Below the pieces are notes generated by a model. That model saw only the letters and a program-made list of their open reading frames with translations, had not been told where the DNA came from and made no database searches. From CAYNEO01 sp964396245 (GTDB lineage: Bacteria > Zixibacteria > MSB-5A5 > GN15 > FEB-12), in contig CAYNEO010000078.1 in assembly GCA_964396245.1 (NCBI GenBank), forward strand, positions 1 through 8,943: DNA of 8,943 nt, written 5' to 3'. The translations under genes and the position numbers were made by a program. Of the stretch, positions 1 to 5,545 are shown piece by piece. Within the stretch, counting starts at the first letter, position 1, and each line of letters begins with the position of its first letter.

Positions 1-397
1 CAACAGACGAGGAGATGAGCTTAATCTGGTCCAGAGAAAACGGTATAGGGGAAAACATGGTGCCGCGCTCGAGGATTGACTCAAACTGCTCATCGTCGAT
101 CAAACTGTGGTGCAACAGCTTGATGAGAAACCCGTAAGCATCGGTCGAGAGCTGATACCGTTCGAAATTGGTCAAAATTCGGTTAGAAAAGTGCTGCTCG
201 GGAAACGCCTCATAGAATGTGCTGTCATTACCATCGAAACGTTCCATCAGCCAGCAGTAGGCCGACGAAATCTCGTTGTCGGTATAGCCGAGGTTTTTAA
301 GCTCGGAAACGACATCCTCCATTTGGGCAAATTCCCCCTGATTGTCCCGGATATGGTCCATCAGGTGCACGACAATTTCAAGTATTCTATCGCCCAT
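1..397 (-). CDS. smg: Smg/DUF494 family protein, C-terminus cut by window edge
   Basis: Reading the minus strand from an ATG at 397 gives 132 uninterrupted residues that run off the left edge. The protein starts MGDRILEIVVHLMDHI and contains EISSAYCWLMERF (about residues 42-54), LSTDAYGFLIKLL (about 83-95) and a final FSLDQIKLI. This pattern, an N-terminal helix, an I..A..WL helix, then an A.GFL..L helix followed by a charged helix, matches the Smg (DUF494) family, whose members are about 150-160 residues, so roughly 20-30 residues are missing. The molecular function of Smg is not established; in many bacteria it sits near dprA or topA. The start is supported by GAGGAG six bases upstream. It has its own intergenic leader and a candidate -10 box, so it may be transcribed separately from the lipoprotein gene. 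Family assignment is by recognition of the pattern only. Confidence 0.8.
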   Translation of the reverse strand, partial: MGDRILEIVVHLMDHIRDNQGEFAQMEDVVSELKNLGYTDNEISSAYCWLMERFDGNDSTFYEAFPEQHFSNRILTNFERYQLSTDAYGFLIKLLHHSLIDDEQFESILERGTMFSPIPFSLDQIKLISSSV

Positions 398-460
398 TAC
401 ATCTCCTCAAACGCAGTCACTTTCTGCAAAGATATACGAGTAAAAACCCGGATGCAAGGG

Positions 461-466
461 ATTATA
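461..466 (-). promoter_or_regulatory. Candidate -10 box for the smg gene
   Basis: The minus strand reads TATAAT here, a perfect sigma-70 -10 hexamer, preceded by CCGCG. Transcription would begin near position 454 and give a leader of about 55 bases before the smg ATG. No good TTGACA-like -35 element lies 16-19 bases upstream (that stretch is TTCGGCCG), so the assignment rests on the -10 match and its location. Confidence 0.35.
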
Positions 467-561
467 CGCGGTTTGGCCTTTATCGGCCGAATACGCTCTC
501 CGAACAGCTTCACATTATTTTGCTAACTGCTTGCTTGGCAACGCCGAGACAGTCGCGTCGC

Positions 562-586
562 AAAAACCGCGTCGGGCCGGGTTTTT
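562..586. terminator. Weak bidirectional terminator-like hairpin
   Basis: AAAAACC at 562-568 pairs with GGTTTTT at 580-586 around an 11-base loop, so each strand has a run of five T at the 3' side of a stem. The stem has only two G-C pairs, which makes it weak as an intrinsic terminator. It could end transcripts leaving the lipoprotein gene on the minus strand. Confidence 0.3.
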
Positions 587-599
587 CATGATCGACGCG

Positions 600-615
600 T
601 GAGGCGGAAGCCTCA
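600..615. repeat. Short hairpin with GGAA tetraloop
   Basis: On the plus strand TGAGGC at 600-605 pairs with GCCTCA at 610-615 around GGAA, a GNRA-type tetraloop. Two further CG pairs can form across one bulged base. On the minus strand, the likely transcribed one, the loop is TTCC. There is no T-tract, so it is not an intrinsic terminator by itself. Confidence 0.45.
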
Positions 616-687
616 GCGAAGCAGATAACCGAACAGACGTTTGCACTGCGCCCGGCAGGTGCGAATTTCCGACAAGGCCCTCCCTCC

Positions 688-714
688 GCCCGGTGAATGA
701 AACATTCACCGGGC
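688..714 (-). terminator. 12-bp perfect hairpin after the lipoprotein gene
   Basis: GCCCGGTGAATG at 688-699 pairs perfectly with CATTCACCGGGC at 703-714 around a 3-base loop. The hairpin starts about 48 bases past the lipoprotein stop codon, a typical terminator position. Neither strand carries a T-tract directly after the stem; the minus strand continues into G-runs. It may instead be an RNA 3'-end stabilising hairpin, a Rho-associated end, or a copy of a dispersed palindromic repeat. Confidence 0.4.
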
Positions 715-762
715 GTTTGGGTGGACTCTGCCTGAATCGACGCTTGTGCCGATCGTAGATAC

Positions 763-1491
763 CTATTCCTTCGTAACTGCAAACGGAATCGTTATGGTGC
801 CAAAGACGCTGCCCGTTCTAGCGTTAACGAGGCTGTACTCGAACCTCACGGACTTTTGTCCGGTATCGACCTCCTGGAAATACAGAAAGCCGGTTACCTT
901 GCCGCCGGGCTTGATTACGCCGTCAGGGAGCGCTTCGTTGAGCATTCTCTGCGTGGGCAGCTGGATTTCCTGCCAGTAGGTGTAGTAGGTATTGTAGTAC
1001 CACGGATCATAGTAGAAGGGACCGTCCCACACCGGCATATCAGGGTAAATTTCAGCATAATAAGGGGCAACATCGAAATCCTGCCACTCGAAGTCCGGTG
1101 TAACAATAACAGGATAAGCCTGCACGAGACGGGGCTGCTCGACGGAGCCGGTGATTCCGTATGGCGGCAGGTCGGCGAACACTTTTCCTTTCGAGCCGAT
1201 CAACTTGAAATCGGTGTAGCGGAGACGGACAGGCTGATTGCTGTTATTCTCCACCGTGATCCGTATCGGCGTGACCGCGCTCGCGACTTCGGGGCGACCC
1301 TTCCAGGCCTCGGTATGCAGGACGACGTTTACTCCCTCGACCGTGGAAACAGCTGACTCCGGGTCGCCCGGAATCTCTTTGTCTCCCGGCTCCGGCATAA
1401 GTTGCGATTGACCTGCGCAACCGGCGAAGACCACTAACACCAGACCCACGAATACGGCGGGTACTGCCCGCCCGAAACTCAAAGCACGCAT
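763..1491 (-). CDS. Lipoprotein of unknown function, Tyr/Trp-rich
   Basis: The 242-residue product begins with a basic, hydrophobic signal sequence (residues 1-24) ending VFAGC, a lipobox-like site that would lipidate Cys25. The mature protein would thus be anchored to a membrane facing the periplasm or cell surface. A low-complexity linker (about 26-50) leads into a beta-rich region with PIRITVENNSNQPVRL (75-90), which resembles an immunoglobulin-like fold. Residues 143-173 are exceptionally rich in Tyr and Trp (PFYYDPWYYNTYYTYW), followed by MLNEALPDGVIKPGGKVTGF. I do not recognise a named family. The start is well supported: AGGAGG at 1498-1503 lies six bases before the ATG. The gene is downstream of the cytochrome pair on the same strand, but the N gap lies between, so co-transcription is unproven. 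Confidence 0.85.
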   Translation of the reverse strand: MRALSFGRAVPAVFVGLVLVVFAGCAGQSQLMPEPGDKEIPGDPESAVSTVEGVNVVLHTEAWKGRPEVASAVTPIRITVENNSNQPVRLRYTDFKLIGSKGKVFADLPPYGITGSVEQPRLVQAYPVIVTPDFEWQDFDVAPYYAEIYPDMPVWDGPFYYDPWYYNTYYTYWQEIQLPTQRMLNEALPDGVIKPGGKVTGFLYFQEVDTGQKSVRFEYSLVNARTGSVFGTITIPFAVTKE

Positions 1492-1525
1492 AGTGCGCCT
1501 CCTGGGAAATTCAGTTTACACGTTT

Positions 1526-1539
1526 CAGGCTTCAGCCTG
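1526..1539. repeat. Short inverted repeat in the lipoprotein gene leader
   Basis: CAGGC at 1526-1530 and GCCTG at 1535-1539 form a 5-bp stem around a 4-base loop. It lies about 35 bases upstream of the lipoprotein ATG and has no T-tract. It may be a leader hairpin or chance. Confidence 0.3.
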
Positions 1540-1597
1540 TATTACCAACCCGTCTTCCAACACTCGTCCGAGCTTCCATATGGCACGGCAGGGGCAG

Positions 1598-1697
1598 NNN
1601 NNNNNNNNNNNNNNNNNNNNNNNNNNNNNNNNNNNNNNNNNNNNNNNNNNNNNNNNNNNNNNNNNNNNNNNNNNNNNNNNNNNNNNNNNNNNNNNNN
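1598..1697. other. Assembly gap of 100 N
   Basis: Exactly 100 unknown bases, the conventional placeholder for a scaffold join of unestimated length. The true distance may be larger or smaller, and reading frames cannot be carried across it. It hides the 3' end of the cytochrome c gene and whatever lies between that gene and the leader of the lipoprotein gene. Confidence 0.98.
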
Positions 1698-2216
1698 AGG
1701 AGCGACTGAACGAAGGTATTCCAGGAGTTCGCGCGCCTGTTCCTTGTTCAGGTGCTGCGGCGGCATCTTCATGCCGTACTCCGGAATCAGCTTTTCTATC
1801 ACCGTGTCTTTCTGCTCCATCGTCGCAGTATTCAGCAGGAAGTTCATGATGAATTCCGGCGAACGTGATTGCGTAATATTGCCGAGCGGGGGACCAACCA
1901 GCTTGTTGTTGAGCTCATGGCAGGGAGTACATCTCTGGTCGAAGAGGTTTTTTCCCTTATCGGCCATCTTCTGGTCGATGGGTCCGAGCTTGACCTCTTT
2001 GATCGGCCCGATTCCAGGGTTTTCCTGCGGGTGCGGCGACGAGGGATCTTTCATCCCGGCCGTGTCCTTCTTATCCCCGGCTGTCCGCATCGAGTCCTGT
2101 TTACTCTTCATCATCGCTGTGGTGTCTTTATCCGTTTTTTGTTGTTGCTGCGCCTGGCCGGTGTAAAAAACGCCAACCACGAAAAGAAGGATGATTACTG
2201 TCAGGTACTTGGCCAT
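1698..2216 (-). CDS. Periplasmic class I cytochrome c, 3' end lost in gap
   Basis: 173 residues are visible before the N gap. Residues 1-22 form a signal peptide (hydrophobic VIILLFVVGVF, likely cut after GQA), so the protein is exported. Residues 23 to about 82 are a hydrophilic linker rich in Gln, Lys, Asp, Met and Pro. A class I cytochrome c domain follows: KGKNLFDQRCTPCH (88-100) binds heme through Cys96 and Cys99 with His100 as proximal ligand, and YGMKMPP (147-153) supplies the distal Met, probably Met151. The closing helix EQARELLEYLRSVAP (159-173) is the usual C-terminal helix, so little is probably missing. The domain resembles the small electron-shuttle cytochromes found next to terminal reductases. 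Strong SD AAGGAGG at 2222-2228. It lies 90 bases after the Cyc2-like gene, so it is a plausible electron partner in one operon. Confidence 0.88.
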
Positions 2217-2263
2217 GTGAGCCTCCTTGGTCTATTGTTAATTCGCTTCTTCACACATCTGCA

Positions 2264-2276
2264 GGTGCGTTGCACC
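2264..2276. repeat. Small hairpin between the two cytochrome genes
   Basis: GGTGC at 2264-2268 and GCACC at 2272-2276 around GTT give a 5-bp stem with a 3-base loop. There is no following T-tract on either strand, so it is not expected to end transcription between the two cytochrome genes, which supports reading them as one operon. It may be chance. Confidence 0.25.
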
Positions 2277-2306
2277 GTAAACATCCGGTATTTTGCACGA
2301 TTCCAA

Positions 2307-3650
2307 TCAAAAGACCACCCACGCCGCCATGTACAGCGTGTTATTGTCGCCGGCGTTACGTCCGAACCCGTCATAGTTATCGCCGGCGCCGTTGAACTTG
2401 TTGTATAGCGTGTACTGGACGGAGAACTTCGTATTCTGCCATGGAAGGACATCAAATTCCGCCACAAAGCCGTTGCTGTTGGGTTTGCCCGTTCGGCTGC
2501 CGTCCAGCTCCCCCGGCGAGTACAACACTGTGTCCTGATCCCCGCTCATAGAGAAGAAAGCCAGTGTAAAAACATAGTTTTGCCAGAACGAGTAACCGGC
2601 GTCGGCCCGAAACGTGTTCAGATTATTCGAGGGATTTTGAGCATTTGCGATCGCGTACGTGGCATCCAAATTCTGCTTCTCGTGTATCCACGTACCGTGA
2701 GCGATAAGATTTCCGTCGCCGATATCACGCTCGAATTGAAAATCGAAGGCGACATCGGTGTACTTGTCCGTCAAACCGGACACGCCCTGCGGATACTGAG
2801 TGGTGTGGAGTCCGTAAGTGCCCACCTCCAGGTAAAAATCGGTGAACTGGCGTTGTACGGCCACACGCCAATATGGCGTCACGCCTTTGATAGTGTTCAC
2901 GGATGATCCATCGGGCGGGAGAGGTCCGCCCTGCGGGGTCGAGCGATAGCCGGTAAATTCGCCGTAGACACAGCTGTTGAAGAACCCGTAGGCCCCGAGA
3001 CCGACAACTTCCTGCGCCATGGCGTCCTCGATTATCGTAGCGGCCGCCGGTGACGGGGCCAATTCCGAACCTTCGTAGGGAAATCCCCACGCGGGCGTGC
3101 TGTTCCAGACATCCTGCACGGTCGGGCTGTTGTTTAGAGTCACACCGTAGGTCAGGCCTTTGCCCTTTATGTTCGTGTGCCCCGCAAAGCGGATATCGGT
3201 ATTGTCCCATCCGAATTCGCCGCCCTGATCTTCATACGTGATCTGAATGAACGTCCCCAACATCGGGGTGATCTCCCCGGCGATGAAAAAACTGAGTTGC
3301 TGAGGGAACTCCATGTTGTTGTTCTGCGTGCCCGGCTGCGTTTCGGCAACGTTCACGTACGAAGCCTGCACCATAGCAGAGAGGGGCATCGTGCGGTTGA
3401 TTCTCACACTGGCCGCAGCTTTGCTGCCGGTTTCCTCAATTGCCTCGGTGTTGGTGTATGTGTAGCCGTTAAGTTTGAACTGGCGGCCAAAGGGGGTCAG
3501 TTCCGGAAACACGTAGTGGCAGGTATTGCAGGTCAGTTCGGTCTGCCTGGCGAAACTTGGAATCGAATCAGCCTTCTTCTGCGAAAGCAGAATTGCCAGT
3601 GCGATCAGCAGTAGTAACGGACTCACCTTCAATTTATTAGCAAGCCTCAT
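2307..3650 (-). CDS. Cyc2-like fused monoheme cytochrome-porin, outer membrane
   Basis: The 447-residue product has a signal peptide (about 1-28, hydrophobic PLLLLIALAILL). Directly after it is a heme motif in the context PSFARQTELTCNTCHYVFPE followed by LTPFGRQFKLNGYTYT: Cys41, Cys44 and His45 bind one heme c. The PSFARQT..C..CH...PEL..FGR.FK..GY pattern is what I know from Cyc2, the outer-membrane Fe(II) oxidase of iron oxidisers, and from related uncharacterised porin-cytochromes. The rest (about 75-447) consists of alternating amphipathic beta-strands and loops, with no further CXXCH, ending AAWVVF; a C-terminal Phe is the usual outer-membrane barrel signature. Size is close to known Cyc2 (400-500 residues). 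AGGAGG at 3655-3660 lies four bases before the ATG. The next gene encodes a periplasmic cytochrome c, the expected partner. Iron as substrate is inference; the wider family also occurs in organisms not known to oxidise iron. Confidence 0.8.
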   Translation of the reverse strand: MRLANKLKVSPLLLLIALAILLSQKKADSIPSFARQTELTCNTCHYVFPELTPFGRQFKLNGYTYTNTEAIEETGSKAAASVRINRTMPLSAMVQASYVNVAETQPGTQNNNMEFPQQLSFFIAGEITPMLGTFIQITYEDQGGEFGWDNTDIRFAGHTNIKGKGLTYGVTLNNSPTVQDVWNSTPAWGFPYEGSELAPSPAAATIIEDAMAQEVVGLGAYGFFNSCVYGEFTGYRSTPQGGPLPPDGSSVNTIKGVTPYWRVAVQRQFTDFYLEVGTYGLHTTQYPQGVSGLTDKYTDVAFDFQFERDIGDGNLIAHGTWIHEKQNLDATYAIANAQNPSNNLNTFRADAGYSFWQNYVFTLAFFSMSGDQDTVLYSPGELDGSRTGKPNSNGFVAEFDVLPWQNTKFSVQYTLYNKFNGAGDNYDGFGRNAGDNNTLYMAAWVVF

Positions 3651-3711
3651 ATACCCTCCTTAGGGCCAAGGAAATGACTGTAAACGGTCGGAACTTTCAT
3701 GAGAACTGTGG

Positions 3712-3733
3712 CATCTTTCTCTTTGAGAAGATG
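3712..3733. repeat. Imperfect hairpin in the leader of the Cyc2-like gene
   Basis: CATCTTTCTC at 3712-3721 pairs with GAGAAGATG at 3725-3733 with one bulged T and a 3-base loop. It lies about 60-80 bases upstream of the start codon, so it would be part of the mRNA leader if transcription starts further upstream. No function is evident. Confidence 0.35.
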
Positions 3734-3805
3734 AGATACTACTAATGCTCACAGGTGGTCACGGGAGAAGCTGCCGGGTGGTCGAGAAGAGATAATGCTT
3801 GATCA

Positions 3806-3839
3806 ACAAAAATTGGAGCGTGAGCATAAATCCCGCTCC
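3806..3839 (-). terminator. Second terminator-like hairpin upstream of the Cyc2-like gene
   Basis: On the minus strand GGAGCG pairs with CGCTCC (3834-3839 with 3815-3820) around a 13-base loop and is followed by AATTTTTG. A competing GAGC/GCTC pairing exists inside it. It could be a back-up terminator for the purine operon or, if the cytochrome promoter lies upstream of it, an attenuator. The long loop makes it weaker than the hairpin at 3892-3919. Confidence 0.45.
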
Positions 3840-3891
3840 GTCGTTGTATCAACAACCGAGTATGACGTGTGGTTCCGGGTTTGCGGTATCT

Positions 3892-3919
3892 GAAAACGCC
3901 GGCAAGAGCCGGCGTCATC
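3892..3919 (-). terminator. Intrinsic terminator of the purine operon
   Basis: On the minus strand an 8-bp G-C-rich stem, ACGCCGGC with GCCGGCGT (3896-3903 and 3908-3915), closes on a 4-base loop and is followed directly by TTTTCA. It lies about 55 bases past the purH stop codon. This is a classical Rho-independent terminator and separates purNCH from the cytochrome genes. Confidence 0.85.
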
Positions 3920-3969
3920 AGAGGATAAAGTTGTCGGCTGCCGGGCATATCGGGCTGACAGCCATACCG

Positions 3970-5541
3970 CTAGTGCTTAAAATGCCGTATGCCGGTGAAG
4001 ACCATGGCGGCGCCGGCCTTGTCGGCAGCTTCGATAGCCTGTTCGTCGCCCTTCGAGCCGCCGGGCTGAATGATGGCGGTCACCCCGGCTTCGGTGCCGA
4101 CCTCGACGCCATCGGGCATCGGGAAGAAGGCATCGGAGGCCATAACGGCCCCTCTGGCCCGCTCGCCGGCGCGTTTGACGGCAAGGGCGCCGGCATCGAC
4201 GCGCGACGTCTGCCCCATGCCGATCCCGACCGTGGCGCGGTCTTTCACGAGCACGATGGCGTTTGATTTGGTGTGTTTGACCATAGTCCAGGCAAACAGC
4301 AGATCTTTGATTTCTTCGCGGGTCGGTTCCCGCTTGGTTACGACTTTGAGATCAGCCTCGGTTGTGATTTTGTCATCGGCAGACTGCATCAACATGCCGC
4401 CGGCGATGAAGCGATACACGATGCCATTTTGGGGTCTTCCCTGCGTGATTTGCGGAAGAACCAACAAGCGCCGGTTTTTCTTTTTCTTGAGCAGTTTCAA
4501 CGCCTCATCGGTAAAGGCGGGTGCAAGGATGCACTCAACGAAGAAGGTTTCGTGCAGTTCTTTCGCCGTTTCGATATCCACTTCCTTGTTCAGCCCGATT
4601 ATTGAGCCATAGGCGGAAAGCGGGTCGCTCTCGTAGGCGCGCTTGTAGGCCCCAGTGAGGGTATCGGCGACGGCCGCGCCGCACGGATTGGCATGCTTCA
4701 AGACGCAGGCGAACGGTTCGGAGAAATCGAGGAGCATGTCGAGGCAGGCATTGAGGTCATTGTAGTTGTTGTACGAAAGCTCTTTGCCGCTGAGAATTTT
4801 CGCCTTTAGCAGGGTCGGCCCCATGTAGGTATCGTCGGCGTAGAGGGCGGCCTTCTGATGCGGGTTCTCGCCGTAGCGGAGACCCGACTCAAAGCGGTAT
4901 GTCAGGTTAAGGTGCATCGGATACTCGCCCGAGGTTCCGGCCTCCATGGAAGCGAAAAAGCCGGCGATAGCAGTATCGTAATCAGCGGTCAGGGAGAATG
5001 CCTTCCCGGCGCATCGGCGGCGGAACTCCAGCGTGGTTTCGCCTTTTTGGGAGTCAAGCTCTGCCATCAGCTCGGCGTAATCAGCCGGATCGGTAACGAC
5101 CGTGACAAACGAAAAATTCTTGGCGGCGGCGCGAATAAGCGTGGGACCGCCGATATCGATATTCTCGATCTTGTCCGCCTCTGTCGCGCTCTTCTTAGCC
5201 AGGGTCTGCTTGAACGGGTAGAGATTCACCACAACCAGATCGATTCCCTTGGATTCGAGCTGCGCCAGCTGCTCCTCGTGTTTGGAGTTGTCGCGGAGAT
5301 AAAGGATGCCGCCGTGGATTTTCGGATGCAGGGTTTTGACCCGCCCGTCGAGAACTTCCGGGGACCCGGTGAAGGTCGATACGGAAATCGCCTGGATACC
5401 CGCCTCTTTGAGTTTTCTGAGCGTGCCGCCGGTTGAGATGATTTCTATTCCCAGCTCGGCAAGTTTTGCGGCGAGGTCGGTCACGCCTGTCTTATCGGAC
5501 ACTGAGATCAGAGCCCGTTTGATTTTCATATTGTCTTCCAT
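3970..5541 (-). CDS. purH: Bifunctional AICAR transformylase/IMP cyclohydrolase
   Basis: PurH catalyses the last two steps of IMP synthesis in the cytosol: formylation of AICAR using 10-formyl-THF, then ring closure to IMP. The 523 residues match the usual 510-530. The N-terminal cyclohydrolase domain shows IISTGGT (34-40), VLDGRVKTLHPKIHGGIL (63-80), NLYPF (106-110) and ENIDIGGPTLIRAAAKN (126-142). The transformylase part shows LRYGENPHQKAALY (221-234), the catalytic Lys282-His283 in LKHANPCGAAV, DAFFPMPDGVE (470-480), IQPGGSKGDE and the terminal TGIRHFKH. It is the last gene of purNCH, 4 bases after the purC stop; the junction reads TAGTAGTATG. The start at 5541 lacks a clear SD. An internal ATG at 5529 (Met5) has GGAAGA six bases upstream and gives 519 residues, so it may be the true start. 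Confidence 0.97.
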   Translation of the reverse strand: MEDNMKIKRALISVSDKTGVTDLAAKLAELGIEIISTGGTLRKLKEAGIQAISVSTFTGSPEVLDGRVKTLHPKIHGGILYLRDNSKHEEQLAQLESKGIDLVVVNLYPFKQTLAKKSATEADKIENIDIGGPTLIRAAAKNFSFVTVVTDPADYAELMAELDSQKGETTLEFRRRCAGKAFSLTADYDTAIAGFFASMEAGTSGEYPMHLNLTYRFESGLRYGENPHQKAALYADDTYMGPTLLKAKILSGKELSYNNYNDLNACLDMLLDFSEPFACVLKHANPCGAAVADTLTGAYKRAYESDPLSAYGSIIGLNKEVDIETAKELHETFFVECILAPAFTDEALKLLKKKKNRRLLVLPQITQGRPQNGIVYRFIAGGMLMQSADDKITTEADLKVVTKREPTREEIKDLLFAWTMVKHTKSNAIVLVKDRATVGIGMGQTSRVDAGALAVKRAGERARGAVMASDAFFPMPDGVEVGTEAGVTAIIQPGGSKGDEQAIEAADKAGAAMVFTGIRHFKH

Positions 5542-5545
5542 ACTA

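Larger units (their letters stand above)
398..762. other. Intergenic region rich in inverted repeats
   Basis: No convincing gene lies in these 365 bases. Short reading frames on the minus strand here overlap the lipoprotein gene out of frame and mostly translate hairpin sequence. The region contains a 12-bp perfect hairpin (688-714), a TGAGGC/GCCTCA stem with a GGAA loop (600-615), CGCGTCG at 554-560 and 568-574 with its complement at 593-599, an AAAAACC/GGTTTTT stem (562-586), and a 10-bp long-range inverted repeat between 442-451 and 577-586. This density suggests a structured transcript or a dispersed intergenic repeat. Confidence 0.7.
3651..3969. other. Intergenic region between purH and the Cyc2-like gene
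   Basis: These 319 bases hold the purH terminator (3892-3919), a second terminator-like hairpin (3806-3839), an imperfect hairpin (3712-3733) and the Shine-Dalgarno sequence of the next gene. A promoter for the cytochrome operon must lie here if purH transcripts end at the terminator, but I see no -35/-10 pair I would defend. TTGATCAA at 3799-3806 is a perfect 8-base palindrome, and ATCAACAA occurs at 3802-3809 and 3848-3855. A 68-codon minus-strand frame here translates the terminator hairpin and is not a gene. Confidence 0.7.

Noticed and set aside
107..526. Plus-strand frame of 139 codons
   Set aside because: It is antisense to the Smg/DUF494 gene, has no recognisable domain, and runs on into the hairpin-rich intergenic region.
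510..782. Minus-strand frames of 90 and 64 codons after the lipoprotein gene
   Set aside because: The 90-codon frame overlaps the lipoprotein 3' end out of frame; both translate the inverted repeats, lack a convincing SD and show no protein-like pattern.
856..1356. Plus-strand frame of 166 codons opposite the lipoprotein gene
   Set aside because: It is a mirror of a well-supported gene on the other strand, with no SD or recognisable motif.
1542..1597. Continuation of the cytochrome c reading frame beyond the N gap
   Set aside because: The gap length is a placeholder, so the frame is arbitrary; the residues (APAVPYGSSDECWKTGW) do not resemble the end of a cytochrome c.
3742..3948. Minus-strand frame of 68 codons between purH and the Cyc2-like gene
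   Set aside because: It translates the purH terminator hairpin (MTPALAGVFRYRK) and has no SD or domain.
3799..4612. Plus-strand frames of 155 and 180 codons over the 3' part of purH
   Set aside because: These are antisense shadows of purH, whose coding is certain from its conserved motifs.
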